A stretch of 64,000 bases of DNA from the NCBI RefSeq assembly GCF_000516985.1, contig NW_006917101.1, positions 1,219,401 to 1,283,400 on the forward strand. The letters are read 5' to 3'. A model generated the notes under the pieces. It saw only the letters and a program-made list of their open reading frames with translations, did not search any database and was not told the DNA's origin. The translations under genes and the position numbers were made by a program. Shown here in pieces: positions 48,070 to 60,500 of this stretch; positions within the stretch are counted from its first letter, which is position 1; each line of letters begins with the position of its first letter. Source of the stretch: Pestalotiopsis fici W106-1. Taxonomy: Eukaryota > Ascomycota > Sordariomycetes > Amphisphaeriales > Sporocadaceae.

Positions 48070-49590
48070 TCAATTTTTGACCGTCAAGTTCTGTACCCGT
48101 TTCGCGATCTCCGCTTTGCTAAGTTGTTGGTCTGTCTCGACCACCACGTTCTCTTTCCCACTAATAGTCACAACCTTGATCCAAGTAGGCGCCACTTCCT
48201 TTGCAATCAACCTGATGCAGATTGCGCCCTCCTCCTTTGAGATACCCATGCGGAAAGAGTCCTTCAGCTTCTGCAGCATGACAGGCATGGTGAATGAGAT
48301 CCGGCCCATTCCTCCGGAGCTCGCTCGGCTGAGCATGCCGATCAGTGCAGTGACTTCGTCTACGCGCTGAAATGCTGCATGTCGCTCGAGTTCGGCAGGT
48401 GAGAGGCCTGCCGGGAGTGCGGCTTTCTGCATCTGCTTGAACCGGATGCGGTCGAGCAGGCTCATTTTGGAGCCATCGGGATTGGTGAGGGATGATGGCG
48501 ACGACGCAGAGAGCGACTTTGGTGCAATTTTGGCCTCTTTCTCCAGCTTCTTTGCCGCAATTCCCTGCTTCAAGTCATCAAGACGCTGTTTGCCTTTGGC
48601 CGTTACAGCACATGCTTTGGTGACCGATTCGCACAGAGCGATGCTAGCCTGGGGCAGACTTTGTATGAAACTGGTTGGAATAGATCTGTGCTTATTGAAT
48701 TGAGATTGAGACCACAGAGACTGAATGTTGGCTCGGAACTTGTGGTTGAGTTCGCTTTCAACCAAAAGTCCAGACGTTTGAGACTGGTCGAGCTCGATAC
48801 ACACTTTTCCGCGGCCATAGTCTGATAGAGAAAAGAGGGGCTTCATCGTCTTCAAGTTGAGAATGCCCAGGCAAGTGCGAATGTCTACATCAGTCACAGC
48901 CTTCTTGCCCCACGCTCTAGAGACATTAGGGCACAAGATACGAAGATCCGCAGGAACGTGAGAGCCATTGTGTGCGTAGTGTATCGTCAGGGTCTTGAGG
49001 AGTGCGGCATGAAGCTCTATTAAGTCAAGCACCTCGACGGGTAATTTTGGTGCCGGGGAGCTTTCGAGCTCGGAATCAGCCTCAGAGTCGGCAATTGAGG
49101 TGGCCGCGGTAACTGGTGACGAGTCTCGTGAAGGCGAAGATTCTAGTCGAAGTCGCTTGAAGAGTTTGTCGGTGCTGGACTGCTCGGACTCGGAGACACT
49201 GAGACTTCTGCCGCGCTTGAGAGAGACAGGTGCTGGCTTTGACTTCTTTGGGGGACGACCACGACCGCGCTTGGCTGGCAAAATGTCACGCTCGCTGGTC
49301 TTTCGCGTACTGGAAGGTGCAGCCGTGCGCGGAGCCTCATCAGCTGAAGAGTCGCTATCGTCCACAATGGCCTTGACAGCCTTGCGTTTCCGCGACGGGG
49401 TAGAAGTAGATGCTTTGGTTTCCGAGGAGGTTGTGACTGCGTGCTTCGAGATTACATCTGTCTTTTCTTCGGTGCTTTGAATGCTCTTGGACACGCGTGT
49501 AAATCTGTTCATAGTTGTTCCTTCCTCCTGCTTTGCTACCACGAGTCTAGACTTGACCGCAGGCCTTTGGCGCTTTACAGCAGCCGGCAT
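48070..49590 (-). CDS. cdt1: DNA replication licensing factor Cdt1
   Basis: One 506-codon exon. The N-terminal 180 residues are disordered and basic, with an AT-hook (KRGRGRPPKK, about 107-116) and a cyclin-docking-like KRLRL (145-149) next to SPSR and SSPV, typical CDK-target sites. The central winged helix follows (PVEVLDLIELHAALLKTLTI, CPNVSRAWGKKAVTDVDIR). The C-terminal MCM-binding winged helix contains SLLDRIRFKQMQKAALPAGL, the Cdt1 signature, then ELERHAAFQRVDEVTALIGM and EEGAICIRLIAKEVAPTWIK. Cdt1 loads the MCM2-7 helicase at origins in G1 with ORC and Cdc6. I see no clear PIP-box degron, unlike animal and fission-yeast Cdt1. A cluster of MluI-box-like sites lies upstream. Confidence 0.9.
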   Translation of the reverse strand: MPAAVKRQRPAVKSRLVVAKQEEGTTMNRFTRVSKSIQSTEEKTDVISKHAVTTSSETKASTSTPSRKRKAVKAIVDDSDSSADEAPRTAAPSSTRKTSERDILPAKRGRGRPPKKSKPAPVSLKRGRSLSVSESEQSSTDKLFKRLRLESSPSRDSSPVTAATSIADSEADSELESSPAPKLPVEVLDLIELHAALLKTLTIHYAHNGSHVPADLRILCPNVSRAWGKKAVTDVDIRTCLGILNLKTMKPLFSLSDYGRGKVCIELDQSQTSGLLVESELNHKFRANIQSLWSQSQFNKHRSIPTSFIQSLPQASIALCESVTKACAVTAKGKQRLDDLKQGIAAKKLEKEAKIAPKSLSASSPSSLTNPDGSKMSLLDRIRFKQMQKAALPAGLSPAELERHAAFQRVDEVTALIGMLSRASSGGMGRISFTMPVMLQKLKDSFRMGISKEEGAICIRLIAKEVAPTWIKVVTISGKENVVVETDQQLSKAEIAKRVQNLTVKN

Positions 49591-50090
49591 CGTGAAAATA
49601 TTTCAAGGGGAAAGTGCAAGTGGAAAATATGATCTAATGCAGCTAAAGCGCAGCTGCAGGCAATATAGTAAAGACGATGAACAATTGAGGCAACAAGGAC
49701 TGAACTCGCTTGCAGTTGCGGTCGTAGATAGCGAAGATGGAGAACATTGAAGGGAAGCTTGGAGGGGCCGCGTCCAAGCAGAACATGATAAGCTTCTATC
49801 CATCCACTCATTTCGCGATTGACCCACTGCACGATGCGGCGCGTTGCAGCGCGTCGCACAAGACGCGTTCGCGTCAAATTTGCGTCTTAAGTGGCTGATT
49901 TGGCTGGTGGGGGATGAATTGTTTTCATGGAGCGGCCAGCGGCTAGACCCCCGTCTCCACTCTACTTCGGTTGAACCCGTTGGCGCTAAGCCTGCTGTCA
50001 AACCACGACTATCGCTTCAGAACTACATTACCAAGACTGCTTTTCAATCCCAGTGAGCATACTGTTTGCTGCGTATCAAGCTGCGAGATC
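49591..50090. promoter_or_regulatory. cdt1 promoter region, shared with a possible divergent gene
   Basis: 500 bases between the cdt1 start and the start of a possible plus-strand gene at 50091. The notable element is the CGCG cluster at 49837-49886, listed separately. The frames here are short and without features. Confidence 0.55.
49837..49886. promoter_or_regulatory. Cluster of MCB-like (MBF-binding) sites upstream of cdt1
   Basis: A perfect ACGCGT is at 49863-49868, overlapped by GACGCG (49862-49867). GCGCGT strings lie at about 49839 and 49849, CGCGTC at 49870-49875 and TGCGTC at 49881-49886. A further CGCG is at 49814. The cluster is about 250-300 bases upstream of the cdt1 start codon. 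In yeasts the MluI box is bound by MBF, which drives G1/S genes, and in fission yeast cdt1 is an MBF target. Function here is inferred from site and gene identity. Confidence 0.55.
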
Positions 50091-50723
50091 ATGTCGCCTT
50101 CAGGCGTTGGTAGTGCACGGAATAACAACGCAGATACACTGGGACTAGGTACGTATTTTAAGGTAATTTATCTTAGGCGTGATCGCCCGCCCTGAGCATC
50201 TGCATTGCGCAAATTTGGTTGGTCTCTAAGTCTCCGCTGAATACCCCCTTGTACTCCACGCAGCGCCTACACAGTACAAAGTGCATGATGGTCCATAGCG
50301 CGCGGCAATAAAATTCTTGTGAGCGCCTTTTACCTGCTACATGTTCTACTTTCACAGTCCCAAGAGAACCCGATGACACGGTACCAATCATATTTGAAGA
50401 CAAGCTTACTACTTTGTACGCAGACCTGCATAATCTGCGATTCTGCATACCCGTCCAACCAACAACCTGTATTCTAATGTTTCAGATTGGCATCTGTCCA
50501 TATAGCAACTGTACAACTGAGAAGCGCGCCAGGGTGGTTACAAGCCCCAACAAAAAGCGATCCTACTGTCCTTTGCTTGAACTCATATTTGAAATGCAAT
50601 CCACCTGCTGTTTCTGCCGGCTGCTCGCCGCTAGCCAGCCCAGGTCGACGCTTTCTTGACGACATACTTCACTATCACATCGTAGAAAACCTTTCAAGAT
50701 CGATGATGATCTGCGACTGTTGA
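50091..50723 (+). CDS. Possible small three-exon gene, function unknown
   Basis: Model: exons 50091-50148, 50358-50415 and 50486-50723, giving 117 residues. Exon 1 begins MSPSGVGSARNNNADTLG and ends at a GTACGT donor. After a TTCACAG acceptor the frame continues VPREPDDTVPIIFEDKLTTL. A 70-base intron with GTACGC donor, TTCTAAT branch-like site and TTTCAG acceptor joins LASVHIATVQLRSAPGWL. If that intron is kept, a different 3' frame stays open for about 80 codons, so the C-terminus is uncertain. I recognise no family. It would be divergent from cdt1 and upstream of the HET gene on the same strand. The first intron (209 bases) is long for this genome, which lowers confidence. Confidence 0.38.
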
Positions 50724-50810
50724 GCGCGACAATTGAGACGTTACACCCCAAGTGCAGAACTCTATTGCATCCTCGCGATAGATTGGGGAAAGCAAATCGG
50801 CGTCAAGAAA

Positions 50811-53542
50811 ATGGCTCGCTGCAAATACTGTTCTGCCTTGTCCATTAACGAGCTGGTAAGGCTTGCTCAACAAGAGTTTGAAGGACATCAGGTCTCCAAG
50901 CAGGCTTTCTATCAGCATCATCCATCCTTCGATGACCTCGAGCGGTCTGCAGGTCAGTATTTAGAACTTTTCTTTCCAACCCCCCCCCCCCCCTCTCCTC
51001 CCCCTCCTTCTTTCTTTGTTTTTTCTTAGAAAAAAAAAAACTTCCCCAGTCCTTGGCATAGTACGGGTCTGGATATTGCTTCCAATACACTCTCGAGGGG
51101 ACTTGTGATGGAACTATTGATAGTGAGCACTGATTTTGACCTGCTTGGAAGAAATCGGCTGCGACTTTTGCCGTCTCATTCTGGAGTGCTTCAAAGGAAC
51201 TCCCAAGGAGACACCTTATCTTGGATTTTGGCCAGATGAATGGCTTGGTTCCAGATGCAAAATTGAGGAGTCCATGTACGCAATAGCGAAAGAGCAGCCA
51301 CACTCCTACGTACGCATTTCCATCAACAGCGACAATATATTTGCAGGTGATACGCTTGAGCAAGTTTCGATATTCAACACGTTACTTGTGCAAGTTGGAC
51401 CAGATGGGATCCTACACGACGACCGCGAAGATGACGAAGATTTCCTGAGCTACCCACCCCAGCTTGTCCTTGCCATACAAAACCACGGTCAAAGTATGTT
51501 GCTATCCGATGAGAACTCCCATCCTCGTATCTATTCTCACAGCTGACGCCCCTTAGATATTCAAATAGAGAGGTTCCAGATAGGATGTTACCCGACCGAC
51601 CCAGATTTGCGGTCCAGTGCCAATTTCTCAATAGCCCGTAACTGGCTGCATCACTGTCGACATGAACACACCGAGTGCCGGTTTGACTACACCCCTGTTC
51701 TGCCTACTCGAGTCATTGATGTGGGCTTTGACGAGAAGTTTCGAGACACTCGTCTGCTTTTGTCAGAGGGGTTAAAAGCAGAATACGTGGTATGTAACTC
51801 TTTCGCTTGTGCTAATACACTGCATTCGCATTTTGCAGAGTTTGTGAGAGCATAGTTATAAGTTCGAGCAAATCTAATCGATTTTCAGGCACTCAGCCAT
51901 TGCTGGGGTGGGCCAATATCACCCGTACTTACTGACAAGCTCGTGGGGTTGTTTCAAGAATATCTCCCTTTTAAGGAGCTTTCTGCTAACTTCAAGGATG
52001 CGATTGTTGTTACTCGCCAGCTGGGGATGCGCTATCTCTGGATAGATTCGCTCTGCATCATTCAGAATTCCAAGGCAGACTGGGAAAAAGAATCCAAGCG
52101 AATGGATAGTGTATACGGCAATGCCACTGTCACTCTTTCCGCTATGGCATCTGCTGGGAGCACTGAGGGAATATTGAAAAGTATCCCTGTCGAGATATCA
52201 CCACTGCCCGTGCCACTACGGGTTTTCGCGGACAATCACAACTTGAATGTGATGATAAAAAGATATGAGCCAACGGCAGAAGACTTGAATAAGCTCGATA
52301 TGAAAGGTCCGTTGTCAAGTCGAGGGTGGACACTTCAGGAATTTGTACTGTCACCACGGCACTTGCTCTATGGCGCACATCAGATATATTGGAAATGTGC
52401 TGTCGGTAAGTGGCCTGCGCTTCCTCATCTACATATACAATTCTATTCACGAAAATAATTTGTGCGTGGAATTCGAATATGGGCATTTATTACTTGACAA
52501 AAGCTGACCAGTATCTTTTGTATATGATAGGATACTTCAGCGCAGATGGGCTAACCAATGGCCTGAGGTTTCCAGAGCACGGTTACGATGGTGTTGCAGC
52601 CATTCTCCATTCTCGATTCCGCGATAGCCACGTACAAAAATGTTCACCCAGCCTGAACGGTATACTTAATGAGTACTACAAAATGGTCTCGACTTATTCG
52701 CATAGGACGTTGACGTTCAAATCTGATAAACTGCCCGCCTTTTCCGGTCTGGCTCAAGGACTCCACGAGTTACTTGGAGGTGCGTTATATCCCAAAACTC
52801 TCTTACTATGGGTCCTCGTAAGGACTTCAGCAATGTCAGAGTAGCTCTGCACTACTTTCGTCGATCACAAAGGCTGATTATCGAGATATTACTAGGACAC
52901 TATCTGGCTGGTCTCTGGAGTTGTGACATTGGCGACGGGCTGCTTTGGCACGGGGAATTGGGCTCAGCAGTCCATGTGTCTAGATACCGAGCACCGTCAT
53001 GGTCATGGGCAGTGACCGACGAACCAGTGGTATTCGACGTTGATGCTCACGAGATTGAGCGTGACAATCCTTTCTCCGTTCAAATGATTTCCCATGAAAT
53101 GGTGCCAAGAGTTGGGGCGAATCCTTATGGCGAAATTCGGTCTGGTTCTTTGACGCTCAAGGGTTTCACCAGGCCTATCATTCGCAGCAAGCAAGTCATA
53201 CCATATCTCGGGTATGAGGAAGAATGCGGTTGCGTCGACTTTGATGACGCAGAGGTCACTGATAACGTGCGCGTCTTCGACAGAGGGATCGGGCGTCAAT
53301 GGGTCGCGATTCGCAGAACCTACGGAGAGAGAACAGACTGGGAGGTAGACCCTGGGTTATATTATGCGGAAGAGTATATGCTTTTGTATATTCACCATAC
53401 AAGACGCGATTATTGCCTAGTATTGAAACCTTCGCACTTGTTACAAAGCAATGCATACGAAAGAGTTGGGTTATTTGTGACCTTTGAAGATATACGAGAG
53501 AGTGTAGCAGGCTGGAAGACACAGACCATTGTCCTAGTATAG
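50811..53542 (+). CDS. HET-domain protein (heterokaryon incompatibility type)
   Basis: Six exons (50811-50952, 51152-51493, 51557-51789, 51889-52405, 52531-52779, 52896-53542) give 709 residues. The start MARCKYCSALSINELVRLA and CDFCRLILE form the Cys-pair region often found before the domain. The HET core is complete: YVALSHCWGG across intron 3, YLWIDSLCIIQNSKADWEKE, SVYGNATVTLSAMAS and SSRGWTLQEFVLSPR. After it come LLWHGEL and APSWSWAV, the usual C-terminal segment. No NACHT, WD40 or ankyrin repeats are attached. HET-domain proteins can trigger cell death on non-self contact, and many stand-alone copies are of unknown role. Intron 1 contains a C run (about 50983-50994) and an A run. All phases agree; intron 1 uses a GAAG acceptor. 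Confidence 0.88.
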
Positions 53543-54325
53543 ACCAGGCGGTCTTCAATAGACCTTCCATTTCTGACTCAAAGATCCGAGCTCATTCACA
53601 ATCATCAAGTTGTGCGATTTCGATCATCTAGCTTCACTTTTACCTCACTACAAATGTAGGTAGTCGATGTTTTGCAAGCAGACACATAATCATTTGGCAG
53701 CGACAATCAATGACATAAGACAAGTAGCCGTTGTTTGCTCTTCAAGATTTGAGAGCCCAAACATTGCACAAGAGTTGGGGCTGGGAGAAACAGCCGTTTG
53801 AAGAGCACTGCCATAAACGACTTTCAAAATTGTTCAGCCGAAGGAGCAGCTGGACCTGGCTACTCATGGGTAGCCGGCTATCATTGTGCATCCATTATTC
53901 CGAGAATCATTTAAAGTCATGTTTATTATCGCCAGTGTTGGTATCTCCACAAGAGTAGTAGCATTACAGACGAAAAAAAAACCCTAGACGCCCGAGTGAT
54001 GAATGTTGCAGTGCCCCGAAAAGAGAGAGCGCTGCCCTTGTTCTACTCCCCACCGAATGACTGTTCCTATGCTAACAAAGATATTTTTGCTTTTTTGTAC
54101 ACCTTGACTCCTCCGAATGACACGCGCCCTCAGGCCCCTTGTTCACGCTTTGCTTTGCTATCAGTACAGAGAGTATGCAGTGCGATCGGTCGCAAGCTGT
54201 AGTGCAATCGACCGCCGAGAAAGAAAGAATTGAAGTCAAGCCAGCAGACGCCAGCATGTCGCCACAAATATGGCTGCTGAGGTTGGGCTGGCCAAAAGAA
54301 AAGAAAAAAGACCAATGGGTGTACC
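53543..54325. other. Intergenic region after the HET gene
   Basis: Holds the HET gene 3' UTR. Frames under 93 codons with no recognisable features. Confidence 0.45.
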
Positions 54326-54586
54326 TCAGTGGTGCATCGAGCTCCGCCATTGGTCGTGGTGCTGAAAGCTCACGGGACTCGGCGGTGGAGGAGCCGGGAC
54401 GTCCCAGTCTCGCTCCTTGATGCCACGCACCGGCGGTTGTGACTTGGTGTTGTTGTTTTTGTCATTGGTACCGTTGGAGGAGGCCAAGGTCTCGTTCAAA
54501 CTGGCAAAAAGCGCCTCGGACGTGACCAGCCGCATGCCCTTGCGGGTGGGCGTAATGGGCACGGGGGCTGCGATTTGGCTAGGCAT
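54326..54586 (-). CDS. Possible small protein, 86 residues
   Basis: One ATG frame beginning MPSQIAAPVPITPTRKGMRL, then EALFASLNETLAS, an Asn/Ser-rich stretch, and ERDWDVPAPPPPSPVSFQHH to the stop. The composition and a favourable start context look coding, and the GC content is higher than in the flanks. No domain, signal or membrane segment; I cannot assign a function. It could also be the single coding exon of a longer transcript. The opposite-strand frame (54139-54420) overlaps it and looks like a shadow. Confidence 0.42.
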   Translation of the reverse strand: MPSQIAAPVPITPTRKGMRLVTSEALFASLNETLASSNGTNDKNNNTKSQPPVRGIKERDWDVPAPPPPSPVSFQHHDQWRSSMHH

Positions 54587-57500
54587 GGTTTTTTTTCGAC
54601 TAGGCTGTAAAAAGTAGACGGGGCTGGCTGGTATCTCGTGTAAGTCAATGAAATTCCGAGATGCACTGCGTATTGGAAGCTATCTGCAGTGTGGAATGGA
54701 ATAGTGACCTGAGCCGCCAAGACTTACTGGTTGTTGAGTATCTAGGAAATGTAGATATTGTGTTCTCTTTTCTGCTGTACAGGTACTCGCGCGTCCGTGA
54801 CTTCCCAGGTTGGTATTGGAAGTTGTGTGCTGTGTTCTGGGGGCCGCGTGGAGATGGAGCAAATAAGCCGGTTTGCTTGGTGGCGAGTATCAAGACTTTG
54901 AAAGTGTTTTTCTTTTCTTCTCCAGAAGTAAGGTAAACAATTAAAAGTCGAGAAAATGCCGACAAGGTGACTGACGTCCACGTCTTGATATATGCTGGGT
55001 TCAATGGCCGGATTGGCCGTGCAGACAAGTTGGGAAAGAGCGGTGGATGTAAGTCAACAACAACCAAAAACTCGGGCCGCAGACGGCAATGTACCTAGAG
55101 GTAATTGATGTAGGTAGCCAACTAGGTATGTACTACTGTAGGTAATGTAGGTCGGTAAATATGCAGTCGTCAACTGGTCCAAGGGAGGCGACCTCGTGTC
55201 TGAGATGTATCTCGAACTGGGCTCAGAGCCAAGGAGCTTCCCCAGTTAAAAGCAGCAAAGTATAACTTTATGTATACGAAGAATTCGGCGGCGACTAGTT
55301 TTGCGCTGGGCAAAGCGAGGACCAAGCACCAGATGAACGCTTGACTGTGGGCACTTGTACACACAACGTTGGAGAGCTTCTGGAAGCCGTGTATTATAAG
55401 CCGGCAGGTAGTATGTAAAAGTACGGTACTAGGCAAGATGATCAAGGCAAATATTTCCTTCCCATGGAAAACCGTGAGCGGGAACGGGGGGGGACTGGGG
55501 GGAATTTAAGGTCGAGAAGGCAAGACCCCCGACAAGGGATGGGAAAAATCCATTAGAATTGGCACACTTGGGGGGGCCATAATAAACTCACTCGTACATG
55601 AGAGAAACATCCATGTAAAGAAAAAAAGGTATGCCTTTAGATGGGGGGAGGTGCATGGAAGACGCAATGTTAGACAAACAGCCACGTTCCTCGGCATGCT
55701 TGCTGCCCGGCTCATTCTTCTCAAGTTCTCCTAATAACAATACTACCTACTTAATATTTTTGGCCTATTTTTGCCCCAGATTTTGATATGTTGGGGTTTG
55801 TGGATACTGGAGCCGGGAGGGGACCAAGAAAAAAGCTGGGAAAGCTGGGGTCACAAAAGGGCCTTTGTGGCACATAGCCCAGAGAATGACGGGAATTCAG
55901 GCGTCTCGCACTGACCGATGATTCGACATGCTCCAATCTCGGTACTTTGACCTAGGGAGAAGTTGTGACGGCATCGTGTACACGAGGGCCAATGAATGCC
56001 GGAACATGTCATTGATCGGACTACGACGTATAAGCAAAGCAGACCGAGCACGAGCGAGCTGTCAGTCAGATAGACGTGGGATGCTGGCTGGGCTGCATGC
56101 TGAGGCTGACAACCGCTAATAATACGTCTTGCCCATCAGCAACCTCTCGAATCAGGTACCTGATCTGTCCAGACCGCATATATGAGGTACAGTTAGTTGG
56201 TAATGCATGTACATAGGTAGGCATTCCTGTTGGAGCATGAGGGCAGCAATCGATTGCTTTAGCCGAATGACTGAATCATTACTTTGTTCCCAAGAGAGGA
56301 CCTGCAGCGAATTCCTTTGATTCCACAATGGCAACCGGCTGTCTTGACGGGCGGTGCGGGTAATATAAAATGTACCAGGTAAATACCTAGGCTGCAAAAA
56401 CCGATACTTGTCGTCCACGGAATCGTGAGACTTGGCGGCTCCGATAGGTGGGAAGATGCATGAGAAGCGTTGAGTCTGGATGCGTGTATCAAAAGGTATC
56501 AAATTTGTCCCCGGCTGGTTCTGCTGTTCTGTTGCATTGTGGAAGTTCTTCTCAAAAGTTCCATGCTTCCGGATGAACTGGAGCCACTTGGCACTTCTCA
56601 GCGGTCCCGTCCCCCAAGAGGGGGGGGGGCCTGATTTACCGGGCGACCAGGGGCTAGGTTTGGGGTACTGCACCCCCCAAGAACGAACAAAAAAAACTTC
56701 CTTCTTCTCCTTTTGTTGGCGGGCTACAGGCACATTAGGGCCATGATTCACATTCCTAGGCTCTAGGCAGTAGCCTGAGCACGCAGCAGCCCCAGCGCAA
56801 TTGGCCGTGATCCCGCTTTCCCCGGATTGATCTGCCCCCACAAATCAGACGACTGTGGAGTTTGGAATGGAATGGATTTCATGGATTTCACCTGGAACAG
56901 GGGACAAACGCGCCCAAACACTACCTGGACTTCTCGTTATTGCGAATAAGTCGCGCCATCCAAACACCCCAAACCATGCTCCTTGTCGACTTAGGCTTGA
57001 GGGAAAGGGGAAAAAAAAGTTAGAGAGAAAAACTTGCTTCACCACGCACCCAGCAATCACCAGTCATTCCAGCATTTTGGTATTTCCGCCCTGTTATTCA
57101 TTGTCTGTCCAGCTTGTCACTAGCTGCGTGGTCCACTGACCACATCATTGGCGATCACGGAAACCAAGCTGCTACCTGCCTAGGTACGGTTACTCCAAGG
57201 TATCCCATTCAGCTGTGCCCTGCCATGCCAATGCTTGGTCAATCATAATGTACCGACCATTAGCCAGTTGTCAGTTTCCAGTGTCAGTATCGTCTCTCAC
57301 GACTAGCACCGGGCCACCATTTGCCGATTGCCAATAATTGGAAGGAGCTGAAGGAGCAAGTCGTCAGCAGCAGCCAGAAATGGGGCCGAACAACCGCCAG
57401 GCTGTCCAGTCGCATATACATACATACACCTTACTTCCCGTACATACTACTACTATTTCCGGCTCGCACGTAAGCCAGAGATTACCAAAACGGCGGACAT

Positions 57501-60500
57501 GATATGGCATCTGGAGGGAGGATTGCGATTTTGGGGCCACACCAGGATTTCAAACTCGCGTTCCTCGCAGCAATGCGACTCCGAACCCCCGAAACCGTTC
57601 AGGATATCTAATCCAAAGTAGAACAGCCAACAGCTATTCGGCACGAGTTTGCGACGACATGGTTCTACTATGTATAGGTTCCCGGTGGATGAATTCGCTT
57701 CTGGGAAGGACCCAAATTTCGGGATCAAGGATGTAAAACTGCCTGCGGAATGGCTGACCGCTCACCGTCTTGTGTCCTGGGTGTACATCCAACGTGGCCA
57801 TCGTCCCATCTCATTACATCCGAGGTCTCGTCTCGTCTGGTCTCGTTGCGCGGCGCGGCGTGGGGGGAATGTCTACTGCCCATCCCTCGGGAGTGCAAGG
57901 GACAGGCAACATGTGAAGCCTCAATCAAATGGTGCTGCTGGCGTCGCTACAATTGGCGTCATTGCCCCGGGCGAATCTGTTAGCTCTCCGTCCAAACACT
58001 GACAAGTGTCATCGGTCGAAAGCCCTAATCGATGAGAGGAAAGTGAATCAGAAATGATAGCCCCAACAACCCCTTGGCAATCCCTGCGTTCTACAGCAAG
58101 GGCACCCGCCGCGTATCCAGGGTTACAATACTGCCTTTTCGCGTTACATGCCATGCTTCTCCATGGTTCACGCACGACGATTGCGTCCTACCCACGAAAA
58201 GATCGCCAGTAGCTTAGCCGAGCCCTTTCTTACTGATCCAAGTTTCACAGCTCTTTTCTTGTATCCCTTACTTACTCTACTGGAAACGGCAAATGCAAGT
58301 CGGCATCCGAGAACTGGCACCAGGCACCTGGATACCTAGGACAGTTATTGACTGAATGGAAGTTCTACCAAATGCATGCTTAACGAGAACCGCTACCTAC
58401 TTGGGCATATGCGTGTGGGGTGCATCAGTCCCGCGTGGCATCGTTGCTTATACCCCAGCTCTGCACTCCCGCAGTCCTCGCACCTAACTCCACCCACCCA
58501 GTCCTTCGGGAAGTTCCCACCCTCCTTGTCAGCCATTATGATGGCCATCAGTCCTACTATCATCTCATTCATGTTGAGCTGCATGTAAATATGCAGGTCT
58601 CAGGTCTCCAGGCATTAAAGAGGCTCACAAGATGCGGTGAGATCGTCAGATTGTTTTATTTTTCTTTTCCGTCTAGTTTGTAACCTCTCGGAAGTTTGAA
58701 TCGAGGCCAAACGGGCAAAAGCTTCGCATTGCACATATCTGTCGCATAGTGAGCCGCCATTCCGGGAATCTGCAGGATTTGATGACAATCGCGGGCACCT
58801 CTTTTTACTTACTGGGAACTTCACATCTTGGGATTTGAGGAGTAAGACGGCGGGACTACCAGAGAGACTCGTCGTGCTTATCTGACCAGCTAATATTGTT
58901 CCAACTACTGCAATTTCAACCATTGCAAAAGGGGCGGTGAATCCGACTCTGATAGAAGCCATGTCAGAAAGTAACAGTCCGACAAAGAGCGCATCGAACT
59001 CTGGTCGTGGATCAATATGGTGTCCATAGTCAGCTCAAGTCATCAACACAATCGGTGAGCAGTGCCAACAGTCTATGTTTCAGAGCAGTTATACAAAGAA
59101 CACACCCACCATCCATGACCCACCAGAGATGGCAGAACTACAATCTAGTGAGCCAAAAGTTATTGACGTGAAGTCATATTTGCGATATTACAATGAATTA
59201 AGCTATTGGGTCCCGATGTGGCTGTTCGGATTGTTATATTTCTCAGCCCGGCTATAGACTTTGCGTCTCACTCTGTTGACAGCAGGGTCAAAGCTCTGTT
59301 TGTAATCACCCCACAAACTCTAAGCCTTTTGACTTGCATGGCGAGTTCAGCACCTTCGGTTCACCGTTGACAACCACATCATTCTCGAAGCAGATATTCT
59401 GTGACAATAATCGAAAATGACTATACTAGTTGCATATCGTACGTAAACCTGAAGTTGGGCATCGTCAACTTTACCTTCACTGCCATGATCCTTTGGGGGC
59501 TCATGTTTGTCGAGTTTCGAAGAATCCGAGCATAATGATGCGAGCTTGACGGTTTCGATTGCTCCAAAAACCCGAAACCTAGATGCCAACCTACCGCCAC
59601 TTGCCACTTGCCAGTCAAGTTTATCAATGCAAGTCCCCAGGGTGTTGATCATCATCTGTTTGTTTGCTTAGCCTAAGCCTGAGGTTTGTCTCCAACTGAC
59701 CATTAATAGATATGGAGACCCGATCTCGACCAATTCTTAAGGTTTAATAGATTGTAATATGCCCCCGCCGGTGTCTCTGTTCCCTTGTTTACGGCTATCT
59801 CTCGCCGGTCGAGTTCATACCTCCAGGGTGGGCTGATGGACGACCAAACTTGACATTCGCGCCCACGATGAACCAACAAAGTCCTTCACCCGGAAGAAAT
59901 GAAAATCAAGCATCATTTTTGCATCATTCTCATATGCCGTTCACAACGCCAAGAAACAACGTCATTGCCTTGCCGAGTCAAGCAATCGTTTGTCTCTCAT
60001 GCGGACCTTGGCTGCCCACTGGAGGGAGGAAAAAGGCAAACGTTTATCGACACAAGGTTCAAAGTGACAAGACCTGCTGTGCCGTCCCCTCCAAAGAGAC
60101 AAAGCCCCTGATAACTAGAAATAACCTTTTTCTTCAAAAGTGCCTTTTCTTAAAAGCTCCCCTCTTATGCAAGCCATCTGCGTGGAGAAAAAGCCTGAAA
60201 ATGCGTACGGCTGCCGATAGGCAAGAGATCCCGAGGCGGGAAGACCAGAGCGGGCTACCGATCAGCTCCAAAGAGCCCGAAAGTCTATTTGCCCCAAGGT
60301 CTAGACGAAATGTGATATGTTCTTTTCGATGAGAGTCAGGACCCAAGGCCGAGTCAAGCACCAGGCAACATGGAGGACTCTTTGTGGAATTGATGCGCAG
60401 TGTGGCTGCTGAGAAACACTGCTCGGGACACAGAGTGCTCAATTATTGTGACAATGAATGTCAAACTCCGTAATGATGCGGTTGCCTGTAAGCTAGCCCT

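Noticed and set aside
54645..55067. 140-codon minus frame upstream of the 86-residue protein
   Set aside because: Starts with TTG and contains donor-like strings; more likely leader or intergenic DNA.
56152..56841. 229-codon open frame on the minus strand
   Set aside because: It opens with GTG, has no ATG until its last 30 codons, and shows no domain or splice partner.
59075..59257. 60-codon frame with hydrophobic C-terminus
   Set aside because: Too short and featureless to support as a peptide gene without expression data.
59868..60332. About 154-codon plus frame with two Cys in a CLSC pattern
   Set aside because: No second zinc-ligand pair, no homology recognised, surrounded by unstructured intergenic DNA.
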